Shown here: one piece after another, positions 1 through 7,614 of the stretch | Position numbering within the stretch: the stretch's first letter is position 1 | How the letters are laid out: the number at the start of each line of letters is the position of its first letter | DNA from: an uncultured Clostridia bacterium | GTDB taxonomy: Bacteria > Bacillota > Clostridia > TANB77 > CAG-508 | DNA: 62,114 bases | Reading direction: 5' to 3' | Assembly: GCA_934130085.1 (NCBI GenBank) | Contig: CAKOXK010000010.1 | Span: 1 to 62,114, forward strand | Notes under the pieces: generated by a model | The model's database searches: none | Seen by the model: only the letters and a program-made list of their open reading frames with translations | Told to the model about the DNA's origin: nothing | Position numbers and translations under genes: made by a program

Positions 1-159
1 CTTCCGAAAGTTGGTTTGACTAACGAAGAAAGAAACGAACAAGGCATGAGTAACAATATAAATTATGTCTTTTTTATCGATTTTTTGTATTTTACTGGAT
101 ATTTTTTGTTTTTAATTGTATTATATATATAAAATTTACGAATGAGGAAAGGATTTGTT

Positions 160-1983
160 ATGAGTAATGTTCGTTCATTGATTGCATTGCTTGCTACTGT
201 AATAGCTGAGTCTCTTGTTTTGCTTTATATCAGGTCTCATTCTGATAGAAAGAATCAACTCGTTAAATCTTTTATGCTTCTTGGCTATTGCATGATTGGC
301 TGGTGCGTTTCTTTAATTATTCAAATTATTGTTATTTCGGCTTTTTCTGAGAAGTATGCCGTGTATGTTGATTATTTGGTTTATTTTTGCATTGCTTTTT
401 TGCCTGTTTGTATGTTCTTTTTTGCTCAAATTTATGCACATAAATCAATTAAGTTTAAGCTTAAGTATTGTTTACTTTTTGTAATTCCTTGTATTACAAT
501 GCTTGTTCTTCTTACAAATGATTATCATCATTTATTTTATGAGAGGTATTCTATTCGTAATGTTGATGCTGGTTTTGGTCCATATTTTTATGTCCATTCT
601 TGCTATACTTATGGACTTTTGTTTTATGATATCTTTAAAATCTTGAGTACATCTATTAAGACTACTTCTTATAAATCAAAACAGACTTTGCTTATTTTAC
701 TTGGGGTTATTATTCCTTTATGTGTCAATATTTTAGGTATTACTAATATTATTTCTATGAGTATTTATTTGACTCCTATTTCTTTTAGTATTACTATTGT
801 TTTATGGGGTATTGCTATTCTTAGATATAATTTCCTTAGTATTGCACCTATTGCTCTTAAAAAAATTGTTTCGCAAATGTCTGATGCTTATATCGTTCTT
901 AATATGGACCTTATAGTCTCTGATTGTAATAAGTCATTTGAGAAAATTTTTGATGTTAATAAAAAAGATCTTATTGGTAGGAATTTTTATGAGTTGAATT
1001 TTTCTGATATTCTTGTTCTAGAAAATAAGAGCTTTGGCAATTACTTGGAAAAGGCTCAAAATTCTTCGAAAGTTTATAGGGTTAATGCTAAGCTTAAGAA
1101 TGAGTCTAGGTATTTTTCTATTGAAATTAGCGGTATTGTTTCTGATGGACAATGTGTCGGTGTTCTTATTTTTATTAAGGATACTACTCAGCATATACTT
1201 GATATGGATGCTTTAAAAAATAATCAGAATATTCTTATGGAGCGTGAGCGTTTGGCTACTCTTGGTCAAATGGTTGGTGGTATTGCTCATAACTTGAAGA
1301 CACCTATTATGAGTATCGCCGGTGCTATGGAGGGACTTAAAGACCTTGTTACTGAGTATGATGAGTCTATTGATGACCCTGAGGTTACTCATGAAGATCA
1401 TCACGCTATTGCTCATGATATGTCTGATTGGATTACTAAGGTTAATTCTTATGATGCTTATATGAGTGATGTTATTTCTGCTGTTAAGGGGCAGGCTGTT
1501 AACTTTAATGATTCTTCTGTTGAGGCATTTACTATTGATGATCTTCTTAAGAGGGTTAATATTTTGATGCGTCATGAGCTTAAGAATTCTCTTATTGCTC
1601 TTGATGTTGATTGTGAAGTTGATAGGAATTTTACTTTGCATGGTAATGTTAATAGTTTGGTTCAGGTTGTTAATAATTTGATTTCTAATGCTATTCAGAG
1701 TTACAACGGTAAACAAAATGAAGAAATTCTATTGACTATTTATCAAAAAAATAATAATATTGTGATATCAGTAAAGGACCATGGCTCTGGCATTCCTGAG
1801 GATGTTCAGAAAAAACTATTTAATGAAATGATTACAACTAAAGGTCATAAAGGCACTGGACTCGGTTTATTTATGTCTTATTCAACTATTAAAGGGCATT
1901 TTAAAGGCGAGCTAAGTTTTACATCTAAAGTTAATGAGGGAACTACTTTTTATATTAGTTTGCCTATACAAAAGAATAATTAG
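160..1983 (+). CDS. Membrane sensor histidine kinase (7TM-type sensor, PAS, HisKA, HATPase)
   Basis: This is a sensor kinase that should autophosphorylate on His and pass the phosphate to the adjacent regulator. Residues 1-225 form about seven hydrophobic helices of the 16TM/7TM histidine-kinase N-terminal type. A PAS-like domain follows at about 235-345. The H-box is GGIAHNLKTP with His377. The ATPase domain has the N-box (NNLISNAIQSY) and G-boxes (DHGSGIP, GTGLGL). An upstream in-frame ATG exists at 142, but the only good ribosome-binding site (GAGGAAAGG, 143-151) precedes the ATG at 160, so that start was chosen, giving 607 aa. The next gene is 39 bp downstream on the same strand and encodes its likely partner. 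Function as a kinase is secure; the signal is unknown. Confidence 0.9.
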   Translation: MSNVRSLIALLATVIAESLVLLYIRSHSDRKNQLVKSFMLLGYCMIGWCVSLIIQIIVISAFSEKYAVYVDYLVYFCIAFLPVCMFFFAQIYAHKSIKFKLKYCLLFVIPCITMLVLLTNDYHHLFYERYSIRNVDAGFGPYFYVHSCYTYGLLFYDIFKILSTSIKTTSYKSKQTLLILLGVIIPLCVNILGITNIISMSIYLTPISFSITIVLWGIAILRYNFLSIAPIALKKIVSQMSDAYIVLNMDLIVSDCNKSFEKIFDVNKKDLIGRNFYELNFSDILVLENKSFGNYLEKAQNSSKVYRVNAKLKNESRYFSIEISGIVSDGQCVGVLIFIKDTTQHILDMDALKNNQNILMERERLATLGQMVGGIAHNLKTPIMSIAGAMEGLKDLVTEYDESIDDPEVTHEDHHAIAHDMSDWITKVNSYDAYMSDVISAVKGQAVNFNDSSVEAFTIDDLLKRVNILMRHELKNSLIALDVDCEVDRNFTLHGNVNSLVQVVNNLISNAIQSYNGKQNEEILLTIYQKNNNIVISVKDHGSGIPEDVQKKLFNEMITTKGHKGTGLGLFMSYSTIKGHFKGELSFTSKVNEGTTFYISLPIQKNN

Positions 1984-2022
1984 TGTATATATCGTATCTT
2001 TTTAGATTAGAAAGAGGCTTTT

Positions 2023-3078
2023 ATGAGAAAATATTTGCAAGAGAACGTTACTTCTCCATACAAAATTATGGCGGTTGATGATGATTCAGGTATTCTTGAC
2101 TCTTTAAAGGTGGTTCTTCAAAGGTCTGGTTATGGGCTTGTTTGCTATACTAACCCTTTGGAAGCTATTGAGACTCTCAAGAAAGAGCATTTTGATTTGC
2201 TCTTACTTGATTTTATTATGGACCCTTTGCATGGTGACCAGGTTGTTCAAGATATTAGGGAATTTGATAAGAATCTCTATATTTTGTTACTTACAGGCCA
2301 TAAGGATTTGGCTCCCCCTCTTGAGACTCTTAAAAAGCTTGATATTCAAGGTTATTGTGAAAAAAGTGATAGTTTTGAGCAACTTTTATTATTAATTCAA
2401 TCTGGCTTAAAGTCTGTTGAGCAGATGCATTTGATTAGTAGTATTAATGAGGAACTTAATGAGAAGAATGAGGAACTTGAGAAGGCTTATCTTGATACTA
2501 TAGGCATTCTTCGTCAAACCGTTGAGGCTAAAGATACTTACACTAGAGGCCATTCTGATAGGGTTTCTGCTTATTCGGTTCTTATTGGTGAAAAGCTTGG
2601 ACTTTCTGATAAGGATATTCATACACTAAAGATCGGTGGACTTTTCCATGATATTGGAAAAATTGGAGTTCCTGATAGTATTCTTTTGAAAAGTTCAAAG
2701 CTTAGTGATGATGAGTATTCTCAGATAAAAAATCACCCATCTATTGGTGCTCATATTCTTGGTGATGTTCCAATGTTTCAGGATATTATTCCAATTGTGC
2801 TTCATCATCATGAGAGGTTTGATGGTAATGGTTATCCTTCTCAGCTTAAAGGTACAGATATTCCTTATTTTGCGAGAATTGCTGCTGTGGCTGATACTTT
2901 TGATGCCATGACTTCTAAGAGAAGTTATCGTGATTCTCTTCCAATTGATGTGGTTAAGGATGAGATTGTTAGGTGTTCTGGTACTCAGTTTGATCCTGAC
3001 ATTGCTAAGGTTTTCCTTGATATTCTTAATAATGAGTATGATAAAATTGAAGAAATAAAGAATGAATTTAAAGGCTAG
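2023..3078 (+). CDS. Response regulator with HD-GYP domain (probable cyclic-di-GMP phosphodiesterase)
   Basis: A two-domain regulator. The receiver domain (residues about 13-130) has the acidic pocket VDDD, the phospho-acceptor Asp63 (LLLLDF), Thr91 and Lys114. A short coiled linker (about 135-165) leads to an HD-GYP domain with HD at 209-210 (GLFHDIGKIG), HHHERFDGNGYP at 261-272 and ADTFDAMTSKR. The GYP signature is intact, which in this family goes with hydrolysis of cyclic di-GMP or related dinucleotides. It sits directly behind the histidine kinase and is followed by a hairpin terminator, so the two form a bicistronic signalling unit. The residues after the acceptor (FIMDPLHGD) differ from the common MPxMDG, but the fold motifs are complete. 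Confidence 0.92.
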   Translation: MRKYLQENVTSPYKIMAVDDDSGILDSLKVVLQRSGYGLVCYTNPLEAIETLKKEHFDLLLLDFIMDPLHGDQVVQDIREFDKNLYILLLTGHKDLAPPLETLKKLDIQGYCEKSDSFEQLLLLIQSGLKSVEQMHLISSINEELNEKNEELEKAYLDTIGILRQTVEAKDTYTRGHSDRVSAYSVLIGEKLGLSDKDIHTLKIGGLFHDIGKIGVPDSILLKSSKLSDDEYSQIKNHPSIGAHILGDVPMFQDIIPIVLHHHERFDGNGYPSQLKGTDIPYFARIAAVADTFDAMTSKRSYRDSLPIDVVKDEIVRCSGTQFDPDIAKVFLDILNNEYDKIEEIKNEFKG

Positions 3079-3106
3079 TTTGGTTTATCTAAACTAGTTT
3101 TTATTT
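3075..3106 (+). terminator. Terminator of the kinase-regulator operon
   Basis: The stem CTAGTTT/AAACTAG (3075-3081 with 3091-3097) is followed by TTTTTATTT. It overlaps the stop codon of the HD-GYP gene. Confidence 0.75.
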
Positions 3107-3154
3107 AGTATTATTTTATAAAATAATTGAATTTACAACATTAAAATTTGGATT

Positions 3155-3222
3155 TAACTAGAATCTAGGCTGCATTGGAAATTAGGCTTAATTAGAATTT
3201 AGGTTTCACTAGAATTTAGGTT
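3155..3222. repeat. Four degenerate 17-bp tandem repeats
   Basis: Four consecutive 17-base units share the core AGAATTTAGGTT (3155-3171, 3172-3188, 3189-3205, 3206-3222). The last two are nearly identical. They lie in the intergenic space between the regulator gene and hup. No function is apparent. Confidence 0.65.
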
Positions 3223-3249
3223 TCGCCAGATTTTTCTTATATTAAAAAT

Positions 3250-3298
3250 TGGTCTACATTAATAAAACTCTTTTTAAGAATCTTATTAATGTAGACCA
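3250..3298 (-). terminator. Terminator of hup (perfect 16-bp hairpin)
   Basis: TGGTCTACATTAATAA (3250-3265) pairs perfectly with 3283-3298 across a 17-nt loop. Read on the minus strand it is followed by an AATTTTTAAT tract, which fits termination of hup transcription. There is no T tract on the plus side. Confidence 0.75.
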
Positions 3299-3344
3299 TC
3301 TGAATTAAATACTATTTATTGTTAATTGAAATCAATTAATTCAA

Positions 3345-3620
3345 TTATTTGTTAACAGCATCTTTAAGTGCTTTTCCAGCTTTGAATACTGGAGCTGATG
3401 ATGCAGGTATTTTCATTTCAGCACCTGTTTGTGGGTTACGTCCTTTTCTAGCTGCTCTTTTTCTTACTTCAAAAGATCCAAATCCAACTAATTGAACTTT
3501 TTCACCTTTCTTTAATGATTCTGCAATTGTTTCGATGAATGCTTCAACTTGAGCTTCAACAACCTTCTTTGTTGCTCCTGTTTTTTCAGAAATTGTTTCA
3601 ACTAATTCTGCTTTATTCAT
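3345..3620 (-). CDS. hup: HU family DNA-binding protein
   Basis: A 91-residue bacterial histone-like protein, the usual length. It begins MNKAELVETISEKTG and carries the DNA-embracing arm signature GFGSFEVRKRAARKGRNPQTG at residues about 46-66. HU dimers bend and compact DNA and assist initiation at oriC. An AGGAGGTAAC ribosome-binding site lies just upstream, and a good promoter (TTGACA, 17 bp, TAAATT) lies at 3653-3681. It is monocistronic, ending at the 3250-3298 hairpin. Single-copy HU genes are common in Clostridia. The assignment is certain at family level. Confidence 0.97.
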   Translation of the reverse strand: MNKAELVETISEKTGATKKVVEAQVEAFIETIAESLKKGEKVQLVGFGSFEVRKRAARKGRNPQTGAEMKIPASSAPVFKAGKALKDAVNK

Positions 3621-3652
3621 TATAGTTACCTCCTAAATAATTTTATACTAAC

Positions 3653-3681
3653 AATTTAACAAAGAAATGCTTAATTGTCAA
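3653..3681 (-). promoter_or_regulatory. Promoter of hup
   Basis: On the minus strand, -35 TTGACA (3676-3681), a 17-bp spacer and -10 TAAATT (3653-3658), about 30 bp before the hup ribosome-binding site. Confidence 0.7.
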
Positions 3682-3911
3682 GCTTTATCGCTAAAATAAA
3701 TCAAAAAAACCGCAGAAAATCGCTGTTTTTTTCTGTTCTATCTCCTGTTTTTCTGATTAGTCCTTTTCTTTAATTTAATCTTACAAATATGTATCGTTTA
3801 TAGTCATATTTTCTACTATATTTATAGCCATTTTCTAATTTTTCTACCGTATTTTTGACAAAAAAATAAAAGCCTATAACAATAGCTTTCTAAAGTTAAA
3901 GACTCTTAATG

Positions 3912-3987
3912 TGGAGCCACTTGTCCGATTTGAACGGACGACCTACTGATTACAGGTCAGTTGCTCTACCAGCTGAGCTAAAGTGGC
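3912..3987 (-). tRNA. tRNA-Thr (anticodon TGT)
   Basis: A 76-nt cloverleaf with acceptor stem GCCACTT/AAGTGGC and an encoded CCA. The anticodon stem is ACTGA/TCAGT and the loop CCTGTAA, giving anticodon TGT. Position 33 reads C where U is usual. It is the third gene of a Lys-Glu-Thr tRNA operon read on the minus strand. Confidence 0.93.
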
Positions 3988-3991
3988 ATTT

Positions 3992-4066
3992 TGGTGACCC
4001 CGACGGGAATCGAACCCATGTCTCCGCCGTGAAAGGGCGATGTCTTAACCGCTTGACCACGGGGCC
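3992..4066 (-). tRNA. tRNA-Glu (anticodon TTC)
   Basis: A 75-nt cloverleaf with acceptor stem GGCCCCG/CGGGGTC, anticodon loop CTTTCAC (anticodon TTC), T-loop GGTTCGATTCC and an encoded CCA. It lies 4 nt upstream of tRNA-Thr. Confidence 0.95.
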
Positions 4067-4077
4067 ATTAATAAATG

Positions 4078-4109
4078 TTTAGGATTTAAGAATGCTCTTA
4101 AATCCTAAA
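4078..4109. other. Intergenic hairpin between tRNA-Lys and tRNA-Glu
   Basis: TTTAGGATTTAAG and CTTAAATCCTAAA form a 13-bp stem with a 6-nt loop. No T tract follows, so it is more likely a processing structure in the tRNA precursor than a terminator. Confidence 0.45.
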
Positions 4110-4112
4110 TTA

Positions 4113-4188
4113 TGGTGAGCCATCGGGGAATCGAACCCCGGACAACTTGATTAAAAGTCAAGTGCTCTACCAACTGAGCTAATGACTC
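4113..4188 (-). tRNA. tRNA-Lys (anticodon TTT)
   Basis: A 76-nt cloverleaf with acceptor stem GAGTCAT/ATGGCTC, anticodon stem ACTTGA/TCAAGT, loop CTTTTAA (anticodon TTT) and an encoded CCA. It is the first gene of the minus-strand tRNA operon. Confidence 0.95.
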
Positions 4189-4227
4189 ATGTAGAAATGT
4201 TTTGTGCTTAACTTGAGTACGTAGTTA

Positions 4228-4256
4228 ATTTTACTACATTATGTTTCTTTTGTCAA
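4228..4256 (-). promoter_or_regulatory. Promoter of the tRNA Lys-Glu-Thr operon
   Basis: On the minus strand, -35 TTGACA (4251-4256), a 17-bp spacer and -10 TAAAAT (4228-4233), 40 bp before tRNA-Lys. Confidence 0.75.
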
Positions 4257-4459
4257 CTGTTTATTCATAAAATTTTCACGTTTTTGTCACTTTTTTTATT
4301 CATTTTTTGGTTTGCCTTTTATGACTACTTTTCATAATTACTTTTTTATAATTATAAACTATAAGAATTTTATGATTTTATTACAATTTAAATAAATAAA
4401 ATTCACTTATGAAATTAAGACTTTAATTATAAGGTATTTAATGTTATTTATTACAGTAC

Positions 4460-4490
4460 AAAAAAATGCACATTAACGCGCATTTTTTTA
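4460..4490 (-). terminator. Terminator downstream of the carbohydrate-binding gene
   Basis: An AAAAAAATGC(A)C arm and a GCGCATTTTTTT arm form a hairpin with A/T tails on both sides, so it can work in either direction. It lies 53 bp past the stop of the 4543-5013 gene. Confidence 0.7.
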
Positions 4491-4542
4491 ATAACTTTCG
4501 TTATGCAACCTTTATTTATGGAGGGATATCATTTTATCTTTA

Positions 4543-5013
4543 TTATTGATTGTCTTCTTTTATTTCATTTTTTTCTTTTAAATTTCCTGATATTATTCTT
4601 GGAAAATATTTAATTATTTTGTACATTGCAAGTTTTATTTTTTTTGCCCATAAATATGTTTTTCTTAATTTTTTAGGATATACAATTTGTTGCTTAACAA
4701 CAGCAAGCTCTTTTGGAGCTTTTTCAACTTGGAATGAGTAGTTCTTTCCTTCGTTGTTATCCCATTCGTTTTTATTATTTTTAAAACATAGGTTTAGTTC
4801 TTCTGCATTTTCTAGTTTTATTTCTGCTTGAAATCCTAATTCAGTTTTCTTCATTTCTATATCAGTAAGTTTGTCCCAGTTATTGCCAAATCCATAATGA
4901 ACTGTAACGTTTTCACTTCCGTCTTGAAAGAATCTTCCTGTGTATGAAATTTTAACTACTGAATCTTCTATTAATTTATCTGTATTAAAAAAAATATTTT
5001 TAATTAATTCCAT
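4543..5013 (-). CDS. Small carbohydrate-binding (CBM53/CBM25-like) protein
   Basis: A 156-aa protein with no signal peptide. Residues about 18-98 resemble the starch-binding CBM25/CBM53 fold seen in starch synthases and in stand-alone clostridial proteins: VTVHYGFGNNWDKL, ENAEELNLCFKNN and EWDNNEGKNYSF are the family-like stretches. The C-terminal 50 residues are basic (KKLRKTYLWAKKIKLAMYK) and contain amphipathic segments, so it may attach to a polymer or membrane surface. It is monocistronic with an AT-rich promoter region containing imperfect palindromes (5030-5056). Binding to glycogen or another glucan is an inference from the family; no catalytic domain is present. Confidence 0.65.
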   Translation of the reverse strand: MELIKNIFFNTDKLIEDSVVKISYTGRFFQDGSENVTVHYGFGNNWDKLTDIEMKKTELGFQAEIKLENAEELNLCFKNNKNEWDNNEGKNYSFQVEKAPKELAVVKQQIVYPKKLRKTYLWAKKIKLAMYKIIKYFPRIISGNLKEKNEIKEDNQ

Positions 5014-5217
5014 AATCTACTCCCGATTAATATCATATAATATATGATATATTGGTTTTATGGCAATTTCAAGCAATAATTCGAATTGTATTAAATTTGT
5101 AAAAAAATGCGTTTTTTTGTAATTTTTTAGTCATGTTTTATTCGACCTCTAACCAATATTGGATATTGTGTTCTTTTTTATTCCTCTTTGCTTTTTTCTC
5201 TATTTTTCTAGCTTTTA

Positions 5218-5820
5218 TTATATTACCATGAAATTTTCATAGTTTTCATCGCATTTTCCCACTACTTTTCCTATTATGTTGAATTTCGAGTTTTTGTTTA
5301 AGACTATTTCTGAAATATTATCATCTTCAGCTCTTATTACTTCATCACTTTTTCTTACTATAAATTTTCTTACAAGTAGCTTGTTCTCTATTTCAAATAA
5401 ACCTATATTTTTGTTTGATATTGGAGTGTTTATTTCAATAAATATATATTCGTTTTGTTTGATTTTTGGACTCATTGAGTTATCTGGCATTTTTACTGCA
5501 AATGACGCATTGTAAAATGCTCTTGGTACCTTTGTGAATGTTTCTAGATTATTGAAAACTGGAATTTGATCGTATTTTATATGTTCACATGCCTCGTATT
5601 TTTCTTGCTCTTCTGTTAGGTCCTTATCATAAGTCTGCATGATTGGTTGATATGGAATATCAAGTGCCTCACAAATTAATTTAAGTGTTTTGTGACTTGG
5701 ATTTCTTTCTTCTTTTTCTATATGAGTAAGATGCCCTATATTTATATTGGTTTTTTCCGCTAGTTCTGTTTTCTGCATCTTTTTTTCTTTTCTTATTCTT
5801 GATATTAGTTCTCCTATCAT
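5218..5820 (-). CDS. XRE-type repressor with S24/LexA-like peptidase domain
   Basis: A 200-aa transcriptional regulator. The N-terminal helix-turn-helix (residues 3-55, RIRKEKKMQKTELAEKT) is of the Cro/CI type. The C-terminal half (about 86-198) is an S24 peptidase-like domain with the serine in DNSMSP (Ser115) and the lysine in LLVRKF (Lys152), the dyad used for self-cleavage in LexA and CI. No clear Ala-Gly or Cys-Gly cleavage site is seen between the domains, so inducibility is uncertain. It stands alone, with no phage genes nearby, and could regulate itself or the divergent neighbourhood. A phage-derived or stress-response repressor are both possible. Confidence 0.8.
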   Translation of the reverse strand: MIGELISRIRKEKKMQKTELAEKTNINIGHLTHIEKEERNPSHKTLKLICEALDIPYQPIMQTYDKDLTEEQEKYEACEHIKYDQIPVFNNLETFTKVPRAFYNASFAVKMPDNSMSPKIKQNEYIFIEINTPISNKNIGLFEIENKLLVRKFIVRKSDEVIRAEDDNISEIVLNKNSKFNIIGKVVGKCDENYENFMVI

Positions 5821-6136
5821 TTTCTCTCTTATAATTAATTTTTAGGCCATTTTCTTATATTAATTTCCTCTATATTTATACTATTTCTTTTACTTATATA
5901 ATTCTCTATAATGTATAATTTATGTATAAATATGATATTTGGAAAATAAGAGTTGCCTTTTTATTAATTATTACCTTTCTTTATTTTTTCCGAATCATTT
6001 TTATTTTAGCCTATTATATATAAACGATTTTAAAAAGTCCAGTGGTTTTTATTGTTTTTTCGGCTATTTTTTGCTATACTTGTATCAATATTTCATAATA
6101 AATTTTATTAATTTTTGTTTGGAGGATATGTATTTT

Positions 6137-6865
6137 ATGGATAATATTGAGCCTAAAGTTGCCATTGTTACTGGTTCTTCTCGTGGAATTGGAGCAGAGA
6201 TTGTTAAGATTCTTGCTTCAAATGGTTATAATGTTGTTTTGAATTATAATTCATCTTTTGAAAGTGCCAAAGAAATTTGCGATAGTTTTGATAATGTATG
6301 TATGTTTCAGGCCGATGTTTCTAGTGTTTCTGAAGTTAAGAAGCTTATTGATTTTACTTTTAACAAATTTAGAAAAATCGATTTGCTTATTAATAATGCT
6401 GGTTGTGATTTGATTAAACTGATTTCTGATACTTCTTTTGAAGAATTTGATAAATTACTTAAGACTAATCTTTATTCTGCCTATTTTGCGAGCAAGTTTG
6501 CTTCTGAAATAATGTGTAGACAAAAAAGTGGTCATATTATTAATATTTCTTCAATCTGGGGAAATACTGGTTCTTCAATGGAAACTGCCTACTCCGTAAG
6601 TAAGGCTGGAATTGATGGTTTGACAAAGTCTTTGGCGAAGGAACTTGGTCCTTCCAATATTAGAGTTAATAGTATCGCTCCCGGAATTATTGATACTTCT
6701 ATGAATGCTTTTTTGAGTAATGATGAGCTTTCTTCAATTGTTGAGGATATTCCTCTTGAGAGAGTGGGTACTTGTAAAGATGTAGCTGATACTGTTATAA
6801 TGCTTGAAAAGTGTTCTTATATTACTGGTCAAGTTATTGCTGTTAACGGCGGTTGGAATATATAA
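6137..6865 (+). CDS. Short-chain dehydrogenase/reductase, FabG-like
   Basis: A 242-aa SDR with the NAD(P)-binding TGSSRGIG (12-19), NNAG (86-89), Asn111, Ser139 and the YSVSK motif (Tyr152, Lys156). This is a full classical active site, and the closest functional class is 3-oxoacyl-ACP reductase of fatty-acid synthesis. The open frame extends upstream to 5939 through T-rich sequence, but GGAGGA at 6121-6126 sits 10 nt before the ATG at 6137, so that start was chosen. The gene is alone, not in a fab cluster, so the real substrate could be another ketone. A hairpin terminator follows. Confidence 0.85.
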   Translation: MDNIEPKVAIVTGSSRGIGAEIVKILASNGYNVVLNYNSSFESAKEICDSFDNVCMFQADVSSVSEVKKLIDFTFNKFRKIDLLINNAGCDLIKLISDTSFEEFDKLLKTNLYSAYFASKFASEIMCRQKSGHIINISSIWGNTGSSMETAYSVSKAGIDGLTKSLAKELGPSNIRVNSIAPGIIDTSMNAFLSNDELSSIVEDIPLERVGTCKDVADTVIMLEKCSYITGQVIAVNGGWNI

Positions 6866-6867
6866 TT

Positions 6868-6910
6868 TAAGGAAGGTATGACAATTTTTTATTGCCATAC
6901 CTTCTTTATA
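6868..6910 (+). terminator. Terminator after the SDR gene
   Basis: GAAGGTATG pairs with CATACCTTC, with a second inner CAAT/ATTG pairing. Both sides carry T or A tracts, so it could act in either direction. Confidence 0.7.
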
Positions 6911-7038
6911 TTCTAATGGTTTCTTTTAACTATTACTTTTTAATTTATCTTTTAGCTGTTATTTTTCAATTTACATTTAGCTATTATTTTTTGTTGTTTT
7001 ATGCATTCTAGCTGTCACTTTCTATTTTGGCTATCTCC

Positions 7039-7269
7039 TTATTGGTTATCGCTCTTTTTGCTATCGTTTTCTTTATTGTCATTTTCTTTGTTTAATTCTT
7101 CAAGTACTTCCTCATAATCGATTCCATGAACCATGCATGCTTCTTCTATTGTTTCTGCTTGTGATGCTGGGCAGCCGATGCAATGCATTCCTATTGATAA
7201 TAATATATCAACTTTTTCTGGTGCTTTTTCAACTACTTCCCCTATTCTTGTATCTTTATTAAATTTCAT
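7039..7269 (-). CDS. DUF1858 domain protein (CxxC-containing)
   Basis: A 76-aa protein in which residues 3-60 match the DUF1858 family: DTRIGEVVEKAPE, then IGMHCIGCPASQAETIEEAC with Cys30 and Cys33 in a CxxC pair. The family is widespread in anaerobes and usually found as a small stand-alone protein or fused to hybrid-cluster-related proteins. A redox or metal-binding role is presumed but not established. The C-terminus is a low-complexity, charged Asn/Lys/Asp/Glu tail. It is convergent with the SDR gene and divergent from the secretion operon promoter. Confidence 0.85.
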   Translation of the reverse strand: MKFNKDTRIGEVVEKAPEKVDILLSIGMHCIGCPASQAETIEEACMVHGIDYEEVLEELNKENDNKENDSKKSDNQ

Positions 7270-7407
7270 GTTAAACCTTCCTTTCTCTTATTTTGTTTAT
7301 TTTTTTTATTTTAATTTGTCTTGTTTATGAAATATGTCTTTCTAATACATGTCGATATATAAATTTGTAACTCATTAAAAATTTTATCATATTTTTTCAA
7401 AAAAGTA

Positions 7408-7436
7408 TAGACATTTTGTAAACTTTGTTATATAAT
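7408..7436 (+). promoter_or_regulatory. Promoter of the plus-strand secretion operon
   Basis: -35 TAGACA (7408-7413), exactly 17 bp, -10 TATAAT (7431-7436). Transcription would start near 7444, just before the first ribosome-binding site (GAGGTGA). Confidence 0.75.
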
Positions 7437-7461
7437 GCCAAAAGTTGGGAGAGGTGATTTT

Positions 7462-7614
7462 ATTTATTTACTTACTTTATTTTTTATCATTTTAATTTTT
7501 AATTCTTTTGTATGTTTAGTATTTATATCTATTATTTTCCAAAAGGTTATATTTCATACAATACAAGGTTCAAAATTAAAATTACAACTTAAAAATGAAA
7601 AGGAGGTGTTTTAG
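7462..7614 (+). CDS. Small membrane protein, first gene of the secretion operon
   Basis: A 50-codon frame that opens with a strong hydrophobic helix (residues about 2-30) and ends in a basic, Lys-rich tail. It follows a good promoter and a GAGGTGA ribosome-binding site, but no ATG, GTG or TTG lies at the expected distance. ATT at 7462 is 7 nt from the GAGG and is taken as the start. An in-frame ATG at 7435 overlaps the -10 box and is not usable from this promoter. The frame is closed by a single TAG directly before the coupling-protein frame. Its product cannot be named; a small inner-membrane T4SS subunit would suit the position. Confidence 0.4.
   Translation: MYLLTLFFIILIFNSFVCLVFISIIFQKVIFHTIQGSKLKLQLKNEKEVF

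Larger units (their letters stand above)
4189..4542. other. Intergenic region with no gene seen
   Basis: This AT-rich stretch holds the tRNA operon promoter (4228-4256) and the hairpin at 4460-4490. Nothing else is recognisable. Confidence 0.5.

Noticed and set aside
1..132. Frame open from the window edge ending at 132 with a hydrophobic end
   Set aside because: It could be the end of an upstream gene, but 43 residues without any recognisable motif is too little to call.
1213..1716. Minus-strand 167-aa frame inside the histidine kinase
   Set aside because: It is a shadow of the kinase gene, with no ribosome-binding site and skewed Asn/Ile composition.
7435..7614. ATG at 7435 as start of the small membrane protein
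   Set aside because: It lies on the -10 box, so the transcript from the visible promoter does not contain it.
7612..7614. TAG read-through joining the small membrane frame to the coupling protein
   Set aside because: A full ribosome-binding site sits directly before the TAG, so two separate genes are simpler; no recoding signal was seen.
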